Assembly (NCBI GenBank): GCA_900752845.1
Contig: CAADWU010000098.1
Location: forward strand, 1-7,090
Direction of reading: 5' to 3'
DNA length: 7,090 nucleotides
Source: Candidatus Gastranaerophilales bacterium
GTDB lineage: Bacteria; Cyanobacteriota; Vampirovibrionia; Gastranaerophilales; Gastranaerophilaceae
Part shown: positions 1 to 7,008 of the stretch, piece by piece
How the letters are laid out: every line of letters starts with the position of its first letter
Numbering within the stretch: the first letter of the stretch is position 1
The notes under the pieces: model-generated
Told to the model about the DNA's origin: nothing
The model's input: the letters and a program-made list of their open reading frames with translations, nothing else
Database searches by the model: none
Position numbers and translations under genes: made by a program

Positions 1-225
1 AGCTGGGGAATTGCGTTTTTTGAATATTGTTTTCAGGTTCCTGCTAACAGAATTGGACATGGCGTATATAATGCAGCACAATTAAAAACTATTCAGGAAG
101 TTATTACATTAATTGTTTTCAGTGTGTTTTCCGTACTTTATTTAAAAGAAGAATTTAAATGGAATTATCTTGTAGGATTTTTATTTATTATTCTGGCTGT
201 GTTTTTTATTTTCAAAAAATGGTAA
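1..225 (+). CDS. DUF486 / DMT-superfamily small membrane protein, 3' part only
   Basis: This is the C-terminal 74 residues of a protein whose start lies outside the window; the frame is open from base 1 to a TAA at 223-225. The segment QVPANRIG (residues 12-19), followed by QLKTIQE (27-33), is the signature I associate with the DUF486 family, small four-helix integral membrane proteins of about 110 residues related to drug/metabolite transporters. Two hydrophobic helices remain, about residues 34-48 and 55-71, joined by the charged turn LKEEFKWN, and the protein ends in a basic FKKW tail. Missing are the first helix or so and the start codon. The substrate of this family is not known, so no transport function is assigned. 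The gene converges on the VOC-like gene, with 61 bases between the two stop codons. Confidence 0.85.
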   Translation, partial: SWGIAFFEYCFQVPANRIGHGVYNAAQLKTIQEVITLIVFSVFSVLYLKEEFKWNYLVGFLFIILAVFFIFKKW

Positions 226-249
226 TTATAATTTTAATAACAAGAGATA

Positions 250-287
250 AAAACTATTGATTTTTTAGAAGCACATTTTATAGTCTT
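250..287 (-). terminator. weak candidate terminator after the VOC-like gene
   Basis: Read on the - strand, AAGACTAT (287-280) can pair with ATAGTTTT (257-250) over 8 bp including one G-U wobble. The T-run at the end of the second arm is short. The loop is long (22 bases), the stem contains a single G-C pair, and its first base overlaps the stop codon, so this is a poor intrinsic terminator. The wobble pair favours the - strand over the + strand. No better candidate lies between the two converging genes. Confidence 0.25.
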
Positions 288-772
288 TATTTAAGATATT
301 CAACAATACCTATTTCTATGCCACCGGGAATGTTATAGAAACCGAATTTCATATTTTTCACTTCCATGTTTTCTATAATAGCTTTTGCACCGTTTGTTTT
401 AAATTTTTCGGCAGCTGTTTCATAATTATTAACTGTTAAATAAATCGTAGAATGGGGTTTCATGCCTTCTTTTTTATAATTATCTGTTATCTGCATTAAT
501 CCTGAAAAAGGGAAAACAGCTTTATCAGCCTGTAGTATTTTATAATTAAAGTCTTTATCGGAATTGTTGTCTAATGTATTCATTCCGATTACTTTTATTC
601 CCAAAGTATCTTTTAAGAACTTTTCAGTTGCATCAGAATCGTTTGAATATAGGTCATTCCATGACATTTGTCCTTGAACGTTCATAGGATTTTGAGTTGT
701 TATTATAAACACAGTTAAAATATTTAAAATAACAGATGCAGTTAAAACTCCATATAGTAATAATTTTTTCAT
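287..772 (-). CDS. VOC (glyoxalase/bleomycin-resistance) fold protein with N-terminal membrane anchor
   Basis: The product is 161 residues. Residues 1-6 are basic (MKKLLL) and about 7-26 form one hydrophobic segment without a clear signal-peptidase site or lipobox cysteine, so I expect a signal anchor with the rest outside the cytoplasm. From about residue 36 the pattern fits a VOC domain: WNDLYSNDSDATEKFLKDTLG matches the family's opening strand and first helix, followed by a middle strand region (HSTIYLTVNN) and a second helix (AAEKFKTNGAKAI), ending in the strand pair FGFYNIPGGIEIGIVEYL. The VOC fold is used by dioxygenases, isomerases and binding proteins; I see no clear metal-ligand set and assign no reaction. 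The ATG at 772 is preceded by AAGAGGAG at 784-777, four bases away. The gene directly follows the terminator of tRNA-Gly and no separate promoter is visible. Confidence 0.75.
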   Translation of the reverse strand: MKKLLLYGVLTASVILNILTVFIITTQNPMNVQGQMSWNDLYSNDSDATEKFLKDTLGIKVIGMNTLDNNSDKDFNYKILQADKAVFPFSGLMQITDNYKKEGMKPHSTIYLTVNNYETAAEKFKTNGAKAIIENMEVKNMKFGFYNIPGGIEIGIVEYLK

Positions 773-776
773 AATA

Positions 777-784
777 CTCCTCTT
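777..784 (-). promoter_or_regulatory. ribosome binding site of the VOC-like gene
   Basis: AAGAGGAG on the - strand lies four bases upstream of the ATG at 772. It is the strongest Shine-Dalgarno match in the window. Its upstream edge is only two bases from the end of the T-tract of the tRNA terminator, so no promoter fits between terminator and gene. Confidence 0.8.
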
Positions 785-786
785 AT

Positions 787-818
787 AAAAATAAAAACCC
801 GATTACAATTTATCGGGT
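787..818 (-). terminator. intrinsic terminator downstream of tRNA-Gly
   Basis: On the - strand, ACCCGAT (818-812) pairs perfectly with ATCGGGT (803-797) around an 8-base loop, followed by TTTTATTTTT (796-787). The stem has four G-C pairs and begins 5 bases after the CCA end of the tRNA, as expected for the terminator of a single-tRNA transcript. Confidence 0.88.
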
Positions 819-823
819 CTTTA

Positions 824-898
824 TGGAGCGGGAGACGAGGCTCGAACTCGCGACATCCTCCTTGGCAAGGAGGCATTCTACCACTGAATTACCCCCGC
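824..898 (-). tRNA. tRNA-Gly (anticodon GCC)
   Basis: A complete cloverleaf of 75 bases including an encoded CCA (826-824) can be folded. The acceptor stem GCGGGGG pairs with CTCCCGC (one G-U). The D stem is ATTC/GAAT around AGTGGTA. The anticodon stem CCTCC/GGAGG holds loop TTGCCAA with anticodon GCC at 866-864. The T arm is GCGAG/CTCGT around TTCGAGC. The discriminator base is T, usual for bacterial tRNA-Gly. The tRNA reads the glycine codons GGC and GGU. It has its own promoter upstream and an intrinsic terminator downstream. Confidence 0.97.
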
Positions 899-917
899 TT
901 ATTTGGGTTACCTCTTT

Positions 918-945
918 ATTATACATGAGCAATTTTTTTTTGCAA
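918..945 (-). promoter_or_regulatory. promoter of tRNA-Gly
   Basis: On the - strand a perfect -10 box TATAAT (923-918) is preceded, after 16 bases, by TTGCAA (945-940), which matches four of six positions of the -35 consensus. The predicted start, near 911, leaves a leader of about 13 bases before the mature tRNA. An A/T-run fills the spacer and the upstream flank. Confidence 0.7.
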
Positions 946-965
946 GTATTTTTTTGTTATTTTTT

Positions 966-1400
966 TTAATTTTTTCCGTAATATTCAACCGGTACATACA
1001 AATTTTCTCTATTGTCTGCAAATACTTTATCTGATTTAATTACAGCTCTTGCTTTTCTGAAAATGTAATGTTTTAATTCCTCATAACAGTTACAGGATGA
1101 TGTGTACTTATATCCTGATTTTTTTATTAGCGATGCATTTTGGGCATAATTTGTTATTTTATTTGCAGCTTTTGTCTTATCTAATTTTCCGGAGTTTCCA
1201 ATGCAGATTGTATCACGTCCGAACATTTTATATGTTTTGTCAATTGCATTTCTGCTTTCTTCAGCAAGTGTAGTTATTGTTCTTGAGATTGCAGCAGGAG
1301 GGATTGTTTCATGTAGAACATGCTGCTTTTTGGGTGCATAACTGCAAGCTGTCATAAGTAGAGAAACTGCTGTAACTTTTACTGTATTTAATGTTTTCAT
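966..1400 (-). CDS. putative lipoprotein of unknown function
   Basis: The product is 144 residues and I do not recognise its family. Residues 1-18 look like a signal peptide: lysines at 2 and 8, a short hydrophobic stretch (VTAVSLLMTA) and then Cys19. The sequence LMTAC resembles a lipobox, though Met at -3 is not the usual residue, so lipid attachment is likely rather than certain. The mature part is basic and mostly helical, with three further cysteines: C66 (DTICIGNSG) and C103/C105 (SSCNCYEEL). Disulfide bonding or metal binding is possible but unproven. The ATG at 1400 has an AAAAGGAA ribosome site at 1415-1408, seven bases upstream. It follows dnaE in the same direction after 75 AT-rich bases, with no convincing terminator there; a TATACT at 1455-1450 could be a -10 box but has no good -35. 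No terminator is seen after its stop. Confidence 0.7.
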   Translation of the reverse strand: MKTLNTVKVTAVSLLMTACSYAPKKQHVLHETIPPAAISRTITTLAEESRNAIDKTYKMFGRDTICIGNSGKLDKTKAANKITNYAQNASLIKKSGYKYTSSCNCYEELKHYIFRKARAVIKSDKVFADNRENLYVPVEYYGKN

Positions 1401-1475
1401 TTTAAAATTCCTTTTGGAGCTTTAAAAAATAAAAAAAAATTATTTTGTTAGTATAAGGAAAAATTTTTACAAAAA

Positions 1476-4400
1476 TTATACTTCTGCCAATTCTACATCT
1501 TTGCTGTCCATAGAACGAATATCTACTTCCAGCCTGTCAGGAAATTGTTTTTTTAGTCTGTTAACAAGTTCATTTGAGCTTTCAACCCAGAAAATAGATG
1601 CTGTCAAAACTTTTACATCTCCTTCTAAATCTTTAAGCTTAAATGTCACAGGGTCAGAACCCGAATGTTCGCATAGCAGATTTTTTAACAGAACAATTTC
1701 TTCAAATTTAAAATCATCAAGAAGTTTGATAGTAAATATGTTTGAGTTATCAACGGTTTTAACGGTTTCAACAAGAAGTACCGGCGGTTCGTCATCACTT
1801 CTTCTGCTTACCTTACCTGAAATGATTACACGCTGTTCGTTTTGCAGATATTCACCATATTCTGCTATTTTACCGTTGAAAGCAATTACATCAATTTTAC
1901 CGGACAAGTCTTCTATTGTTACAAATCTGATGAATTTAGCAGGATCTTTTTTGGTCGGTATTTGTTTAGTTGCAGTAACCAATCCGCAAATTGTAACTAC
2001 TTTATCATTTTCAACTTCGTTGATTTCTGTAATTTTATGTGTCATTAAAAACGGCAATTTATCTCTAATTGTTGAAAGCGGATGGCTTGATACGTAAAAT
2101 CCTAAAAATTCTTTTTCGAAAATTTGAAGCTGTCTTGCATCATATTCCTCGTCACTTCCTGAAAGCTGAAATTTTGCTTCTTCGATTTCGGAAGTGTCGC
2201 CTAATAAATCAAATAAGCTTGCCTGTCCGGATTCTTTTGCTTTAGCTTCTTTAGATGCAGTAGCCGTAATGTATTCTATGTTATCCATAAGTTGTTTACG
2301 ACTTTTTTCGATATTTGCAAAAGCACCTGCTTTTATTAACCCTTCAAGAGTTTTTTTGTTGCAGCATTTTGAATCTAAACGTTTGCAATAATCATATATT
2401 GACTTAAATTCACCGTTTTCTTCACGTTCTTGAATAATCGCTTCGACAACACCTTCTCCAACCTGTTTGATTGAAGCAAGCCCAAATCTTATATCATTTC
2501 CATCTGGAGTAAATTCTGCATATGATTTGTTAATATCAGGCGGCATTACTTTTATGCCGTTTTTCTGAGCTTCTTCAATGTAAAGCTGTGTTTTTTCCTG
2601 ATCGCCCGAAACACTTGTTAAAAGTGATGCAAGATATTCAATAGGATAGTGGCATTTCAAATATGCAGTCTGGTATGCAACAAATGCATAAGCTGCAGAG
2701 TGCGACCTGTTAAAACAGTACTCTGCAAATTTTTCAATTTGTTCAAACAATGCAGTGGCATCTTTTGCAGTCATTCCATGACGGGCTGCACCTTCGACAA
2801 ATTTGCCTTTTTGTTGTGCCATTTCATCAAGTTTTTTCTTACCCATCATACGACGAACCATGTCCGCTTGACCGAGTGAATAGTCTGCCAATACCTGGAA
2901 TACCTGCATAATTTGTTCCTGATAAACAATGGTTCCGTATGTATCTTTTAATACGGGAACGAGGCTCGGATGCGGGTAGGTAATTTCTTTACGTCCATGT
3001 TTACGTTCTACGAAGTCTTCTACCATCCCTGCCTGAAGCGGTCCGGGACGGAATAATGCAACTAATGCGCCTAAATCTTCAAATACGTCAGGTTTTAGAT
3101 CTTTCACAAGTTTTTTCATGCCAGATGATTCAAGCTGGAATACACCGTCAGTATCACCTTTGATTAACATATCGTATGTAGGCTTATCGTCAAGAGGAAT
3201 TCTGTCAACGTCAAATTCAATTCCCTGACGAAGTTTTATAAGCTTCATTGTCTTATGTATCATTGTAAGGTTACGCAGACCAAGAAAGTCCATTTTTAAA
3301 AGACCCAGTTTTTCCAAATCTGCCATAGGATATTCTGTTACAATAATACCGTCTTTTGAAGGTTGAACAGGCACAATTTCATTAAGCGGTTTGTGCGCAA
3401 TAATAACACCTGCAGCGTGTGTGCCGGTATTGTTTTTAATGCCTTCAATGGCTTTTGCCATATCTACAAGACGTTTAACTTCTGGATCTTCGTCGTAAAG
3501 TTTTTTAAGCTCCATACCTTCTTGTAAAGCATCATCAATATGTGCTTTGGGTTCATTAGGTATTAAAGATGCAAGCTGGTTGCTTCTTGCATAAGGTATG
3601 TCAAAAACTCTTGCAACCCCTTTCATCGCAGCTTTTGCAGCATAAGTACCGAAGGTTATAATCTGACATACCTTATCTGCACCGTATTTCTGTGCAACAT
3701 AATCAATTACTTCGCTTCGTCGTTCGATACAAAAGTCAATATCAACATCGGGCATGCTGTATCTTTCGGGGTTCAAAAATCTTTCAAACAACAGATGGTG
3801 TCTTATAGGGTCAAGTTCCGTAATTTTAAGCGCATAAGCAACAACCGAACCGGCAGCAGAACCTCTGCCCGGACCTACAGGTATTCCATGTGTTTTTGCA
3901 AAGTGGACAAAGTCCCAAGTGATTAAAAAGTATGCTGAAAATCCCATTTGTTCAATAATGCCAAGCTCATATTTTACACGTTCTTCTATTTCAGGAGGAA
4001 TTTCACCGTATCTTTCTTTGAGCCCTTCATGTACCACGTAATCAAGATAGCTTTCTACTGTATGACCGGCAGGAACTTCATAATGCGGCAGCGGGCTTTT
4101 ACCCATTTCCATTATTAAGTGGCATTTATCAGCTATATCAACTGTGTTTTTAATACATTCATCAAATAAATCACTTTCCATCCATTTAAACGAATCACGT
4201 AATTCTGTCGGTGTTTTTACGTAAAATTCATTATTCGGGAAATGGAAACGATTTTCGTCAGCCTTTAAGGCATTTGTTTGTAAACATAATAATGTATCGT
4301 GCCAGTCTGCATCTTCTTTTTTCAGATAGTGCGAGTCGTTTGTGATAATCATTTTTATGTCTAGCTCTTTTGCAATTCTTATTAAATCAGGGTTAGTTCT

Positions 4401-4955
4401 TTTTTGTTCTTCCAAACCATGATCTTGAAGCTCAATATAGTAATCTTCTCCAAATAGGTCTTTATAACGTTTTGCAGCAGCTTTTGCACCTTCATAATCA
4501 TTTTTTAAAAGGTTTTGCAAAACTTCTCCGCCAAGACATGCCGATGAACATATTAATCCCTGATGATATTTTTGTATAAGTTCAAAGTTAATACGGGGTT
4601 TATAATACATACCTTCGCAATGTGCTATTGATACGAGCTTAACAAGGTTCATGTATCCTTCTTTATCTTTAGCAAGTAGAACAAGGTGATAAAGAGGGTT
4701 ATGCTGAGCATTTTTTTCATGGATATCACCGTCGTGCACATAAAATTCACAGCCTACGATAGCTTTAACCCCTATTTCTTTAGCTGTCCTGTAAAATTCA
4801 ATTGCTGAATACATGACACCATGGTCAGTAATTGCGACAGCAGGCATGTTATTATCTTTTGCATACTGGCATAGAGCTTTTACTTTTATAGCACCATCTA
4901 ACAGAGAATATTCGCTGTGCAGGTGGAGTGGTACGTATTGAGTGTTGTTATCCAT
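1476..4955 (-). CDS. dnaE: DNA polymerase III subunit alpha (replicative DNA polymerase)
   Basis: The 1159-residue product is a full-length DnaE-type alpha subunit, the chain-extending enzyme of the replisome. The PHP domain occupies about residues 7-275; H11, H13, D20, H45, E70, H90, C140, D207 and H209 match the nine metal ligands of active PHP domains. The polymerase core follows: GRGSAAGS (363-370), the catalytic cluster PDVDIDF (402-408) and the third catalytic aspartate D556 in KMDFLGLRNL. Further on come FRPGPLQ (635-641), YQEQIMQV (678-685) and RRMMGKKK (701-708). A helix-hairpin-helix region lies near 825-875, a QASLF clamp-binding motif at 911-915, and an OB fold at about 986-1068 before the C-terminal domain. 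No intein or frameshift is present. The start is fixed by family alignment (HxH begins at residue 11). No Shine-Dalgarno site precedes it; a TATAAT lies at 4983-4978. Confidence 0.98.
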   Translation of the reverse strand: MDNNTQYVPLHLHSEYSLLDGAIKVKALCQYAKDNNMPAVAITDHGVMYSAIEFYRTAKEIGVKAIVGCEFYVHDGDIHEKNAQHNPLYHLVLLAKDKEGYMNLVKLVSIAHCEGMYYKPRINFELIQKYHQGLICSSACLGGEVLQNLLKNDYEGAKAAAKRYKDLFGEDYYIELQDHGLEEQKRTNPDLIRIAKELDIKMIITNDSHYLKKEDADWHDTLLCLQTNALKADENRFHFPNNEFYVKTPTELRDSFKWMESDLFDECIKNTVDIADKCHLIMEMGKSPLPHYEVPAGHTVESYLDYVVHEGLKERYGEIPPEIEERVKYELGIIEQMGFSAYFLITWDFVHFAKTHGIPVGPGRGSAAGSVVAYALKITELDPIRHHLLFERFLNPERYSMPDVDIDFCIERRSEVIDYVAQKYGADKVCQIITFGTYAAKAAMKGVARVFDIPYARSNQLASLIPNEPKAHIDDALQEGMELKKLYDEDPEVKRLVDMAKAIEGIKNNTGTHAAGVIIAHKPLNEIVPVQPSKDGIIVTEYPMADLEKLGLLKMDFLGLRNLTMIHKTMKLIKLRQGIEFDVDRIPLDDKPTYDMLIKGDTDGVFQLESSGMKKLVKDLKPDVFEDLGALVALFRPGPLQAGMVEDFVERKHGRKEITYPHPSLVPVLKDTYGTIVYQEQIMQVFQVLADYSLGQADMVRRMMGKKKLDEMAQQKGKFVEGAARHGMTAKDATALFEQIEKFAEYCFNRSHSAAYAFVAYQTAYLKCHYPIEYLASLLTSVSGDQEKTQLYIEEAQKNGIKVMPPDINKSYAEFTPDGNDIRFGLASIKQVGEGVVEAIIQEREENGEFKSIYDYCKRLDSKCCNKKTLEGLIKAGAFANIEKSRKQLMDNIEYITATASKEAKAKESGQASLFDLLGDTSEIEEAKFQLSGSDEEYDARQLQIFEKEFLGFYVSSHPLSTIRDKLPFLMTHKITEINEVENDKVVTICGLVTATKQIPTKKDPAKFIRFVTIEDLSGKIDVIAFNGKIAEYGEYLQNEQRVIISGKVSRRSDDEPPVLLVETVKTVDNSNIFTIKLLDDFKFEEIVLLKNLLCEHSGSDPVTFKLKDLEGDVKVLTASIFWVESSNELVNRLKKQFPDRLEVDIRSMDSKDVELAEV

Positions 4956-4977
4956 AATATTAATCGTATCACATTAG

Positions 4978-4983
4978 ATTATA
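4978..4983 (-). promoter_or_regulatory. candidate -10 box of dnaE
   Basis: A perfect TATAAT on the - strand lies in the 52-base gap between the second WYL gene and dnaE. The -35 position at normal spacing (ATTATT at 5006-5001, 17 bases upstream) is a poor match. If used, transcription would start near 4971 and give a leader of only about 15 bases without a Shine-Dalgarno site. Confidence 0.4.
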
Positions 4984-5007
4984 AAAAACTTTTAATGTTA
5001 AATAATG

Positions 5008-5934
5008 TTATTGATAATTTGCAAGCGTCTTGTTTATTAACTCAACCATTTCTTCACGCATAAATTTAGGTGAAATAATCTCGCATTCTGTTCCGTATCT
5101 CATAATACGTTTCAATAAATTATTTAAATCTTCGTTTTTATTAACAATAATGTGGCTTCCGTCACCTTCTATTTTATCAAGTCTTTCCCAATCTCTTAGT
5201 TTATAATTTCTTGCTAATCTGTTTTTTATTCTGAAAACAATTGTTGTAGGTAAAGATTGTGAAGAAGATACATTGGGCAATTGTTTAATGGATTTGATAT
5301 TTTCAATCGGGATTTCATAAACTCTGCTACCGCTGTTGCCTAAGACTTTTAAGCATACTTTTCGTTTCTGGTAGACTTGTTCTACAGGTGAACATATTAA
5401 GTTAATTTCTTCGCCTTTTTCTGTGAAAAATATAATTTCAAGCTTTTGTTTTTCCTGACAATATTTTTCACACTGCTTAACCTGTTCGGCAAACTCTGAA
5501 TGATAAAAAGACAGGTGAAGGGTTTGTGTATTGTCCATTACCTGAGATATGCTCTGTGCATGCTCGTCATAACGAAGCTCCAGTGCTCTGAGGAATGAAT
5601 TAAAACTTGATTTGTTTTTACCATCCGGCAGTAATTCACAAGCCTGTTTCAGTATGGCAATACTTTTCATATCATTGTTATCAAATTTTATTTTGTATGG
5701 TGAACTGAACATTTGGTATTTCCCGTTAATCTTTTTAACTTTGATACCAAATATTTTTAATGTATTAAGATATTTATTTAATGTAACGTGAGTGTTCGAA
5801 GTACCGTCATACTGACCGTCTGAAAAATGGTCAAGAACGGTTTTAAATTCAACTTCACCATTATAAAGCATTTTAATAAATTCAAATATTTTAATGCAAG
5901 AGTCATTATATTTTTCTGTAAGTTTTTTAACCAC
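5008..5934 (-). CDS. WYL-domain transcriptional regulator (second of a tandem pair)
   Basis: The product is 308 residues. It has an N-terminal winged-helix DNA-binding region (about 11-75), a helical linker, a WYL-type Sm-like domain (about 147-217) and a C-terminal WCX extension (about 229-305, with LLKRIMRYGTECEIISPKFM). WYL domains are thought to sense nucleic acid or nucleotide ligands and switch the attached DNA-binding domain. The name-giving tryptophan-tyrosine-leucine is replaced here by VCL (193-195), and the arginine that usually follows in FRLDRI is absent (YEIPIENI, 206-212), so the binding pocket is divergent. The start is GTG at 5934; it overlaps the upstream gene's stop by 8 bases and has only a weak GCGGGG ribosome site, so translation is probably coupled. 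The next methionine is at residue 22, inside the winged helix. The target genes are unknown. Confidence 0.82.
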   Translation of the reverse strand: MVKKLTEKYNDSCIKIFEFIKMLYNGEVEFKTVLDHFSDGQYDGTSNTHVTLNKYLNTLKIFGIKVKKINGKYQMFSSPYKIKFDNNDMKSIAILKQACELLPDGKNKSSFNSFLRALELRYDEHAQSISQVMDNTQTLHLSFYHSEFAEQVKQCEKYCQEKQKLEIIFFTEKGEEINLICSPVEQVYQKRKVCLKVLGNSGSRVYEIPIENIKSIKQLPNVSSSQSLPTTIVFRIKNRLARNYKLRDWERLDKIEGDGSHIIVNKNEDLNNLLKRIMRYGTECEIISPKFMREEMVELINKTLANYQ

Positions 5935-6871
5935 AATAATACCCCGCTTTCATATCTTTAAGACAGGTAATAAAGGCTTCTTTAAAGTTGTCCGGTCCAA
6001 GAATTTTAACTGAAGGTCCCAGTTCCAATAACTTTTGTCTTAGTAAGAATTCATTTGAAGTAGTGACTTCTACAGTAATTTTATTGTTTTCTGTCTTAAT
6101 TACTTTTTCACCTTCATCAGGAATGAATTTTTCCGGATTACATTCAAGTTCATAAGTAACTGTAATTTCTTTTATTCCTGAAGGAATAGTTTTATCTACT
6201 TTTATCTCGTTGATTTGTTTAATTCTGCTTAATAAAAAGCTTCCGTATTGCATATATTCGAAACCGATGCCGTAAAGGTAAATTTTACCGTTATTTATTT
6301 CGATTTTATCTGCAATTAATTCAATATTTTTATTTCCTGAGTTAGGTGAGTTATATGTTATTACAATCTGGTCTTTTTTGTCGCAGCATGTAATCAGATT
6401 TGATAAAAGCCCTTTATCAATGCCGTTAAGCATGGATACTTTTCTTATATTTGATAAGAATTCATCATTTTTAATATATGAGTATATTTTTTCAAAGAAG
6501 TTTTCCAAAGAAAGAAGCTCTTTGATATCTATATTTTTTACGAGGCTTTTATAAATCTTAATTATACTCTGCATTTCTTCCGCTGTTATATTTAATTCAA
6601 ACGGATGTGCGAGAATTACATATCTTGACTCTTTATCCTCTCCTCTAAATCTTTTTACTTCACATCCTACACGTTTAAGAGAATTAATGTACACTCTTAA
6701 AGTATCAATAGAAATTTTCTCTCTTAAATACGGATGGTTCATAAAATATTCGCATATTTCATTATATGATTTTGGTCCTTCAGTTAAAAGGTTGAATAGT
6801 ACCAGAGCTTTATATCCGGTGAAGGACATTAAATTATATGTTATTTTTTGATCTTTTAAAAATTGTTTCAT
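5927..6871 (-). CDS. WYL-domain transcriptional regulator (first of a tandem pair)
   Basis: From the ATG at 6871 the product is 314 residues, close to its 308-residue neighbour. A winged helix-turn-helix spans about 17-82 (GYKALVLFNLL to RFRGEDKESRYVI). After a helical linker, the WYL domain lies at about 155-227, where the motif reads IYL (197-199) and the conserved arginine is kept in LLSRI (R216). A typical WCX domain follows at 234-308, with LLRQKLLELGPSVKILGPDNF. It should act as a DNA-binding regulator responding to an unknown ligand. The frame stays open upstream to a TTG at 6955 (28 more residues). I prefer 6871 because GGGGAAG at 6884-6878 is a ribosome site there, while none precedes the TTG and the extra residues do not look like the family. 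A long leader with repeats precedes the gene. Confidence 0.82.
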   Translation of the reverse strand: MKQFLKDQKITYNLMSFTGYKALVLFNLLTEGPKSYNEICEYFMNHPYLREKISIDTLRVYINSLKRVGCEVKRFRGEDKESRYVILAHPFELNITAEEMQSIIKIYKSLVKNIDIKELLSLENFFEKIYSYIKNDEFLSNIRKVSMLNGIDKGLLSNLITCCDKKDQIVITYNSPNSGNKNIELIADKIEINNGKIYLYGIGFEYMQYGSFLLSRIKQINEIKVDKTIPSGIKEITVTYELECNPEKFIPDEGEKVIKTENNKITVEVTTSNEFLLRQKLLELGPSVKILGPDNFKEAFITCLKDMKAGYYCG

Positions 6872-6877
6872 AATTAC

Positions 6878-6884
6878 ACTTCCC
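6878..6884 (-). promoter_or_regulatory. ribosome binding site deciding the start of the first WYL gene
   Basis: GGGGAAG on the - strand ends about six bases before the ATG at 6871. Neither the TTG at 6955 nor the ATG at 6949 in the same frame has any purine-rich site upstream, which supports the shorter protein. Confidence 0.6.
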
Positions 6885-6946
6885 CAAATATATTTTACTA
6901 TAAAATTGAAAGCATGTACAGGCATGGGAATTTTACAGTAATTATT

Positions 6947-6967
6947 CATTGTCAATTATAATTTTTA
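6947..6967. repeat. near-duplicate 21-mer, copy 1 (copy 2 at 7044-7064)
   Basis: Aligned base by base, 6947-6967 and 7044-7064 agree at 18 of 21 positions; the mismatches are at 6950, 6958 and 6962. On the - strand both contain AATTGAC and end in ATG. This copy includes a TATAAT (6960-6955) overlapping a TTGACA (6955-6950). Copy 2 contains the -10 box of the best promoter. They may be duplicated promoter or operator elements. Confidence 0.45.
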
Positions 6968-6982
6968 AGAATTTTACGTAAT

Positions 6983-7008
6983 TTCATTAAGATTACTTCA
7001 TTAAGATT
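6983..7008. repeat. tandem 12-bp direct repeat in the leader of the WYL operon
   Basis: TTCATTAAGATT occurs at 6983-6994 and again at 6997-7008, a 14-base period with no mismatch. The core TTAAGA appears twice more, at 6965-6970 and 7008-7013. Start-to-start steps are 22, 14 and 7 bases, close to multiples of seven. The position, between a strong promoter and a regulator gene, suits protein-binding half-sites, perhaps for autoregulation. Confidence 0.5.

Noticed and set aside
824..898. tRNA-Gly as an integration site for a mobile element.
   Set aside because: No integrase gene, no repeated 3' end of the tRNA and no phage-like genes occur in the window.
1401..1475. A possible terminator or promoter between dnaE and the putative lipoprotein gene.
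   Set aside because: The AATTTTT/AAAAATT palindrome after the dnaE stop has a two-base centre and cannot form a useful hairpin. The TATACT at 1455-1450 has no -35 match at normal spacing.
1501..2879. Several + strand open frames opposite dnaE (for example 1501-2097, 1842-2048, 2194-2391, 2649-2879).
   Set aside because: They lie antisense to a clearly conserved polymerase frame, have low-complexity serine- or cysteine/phenylalanine-rich translations and show no recognisable domain.
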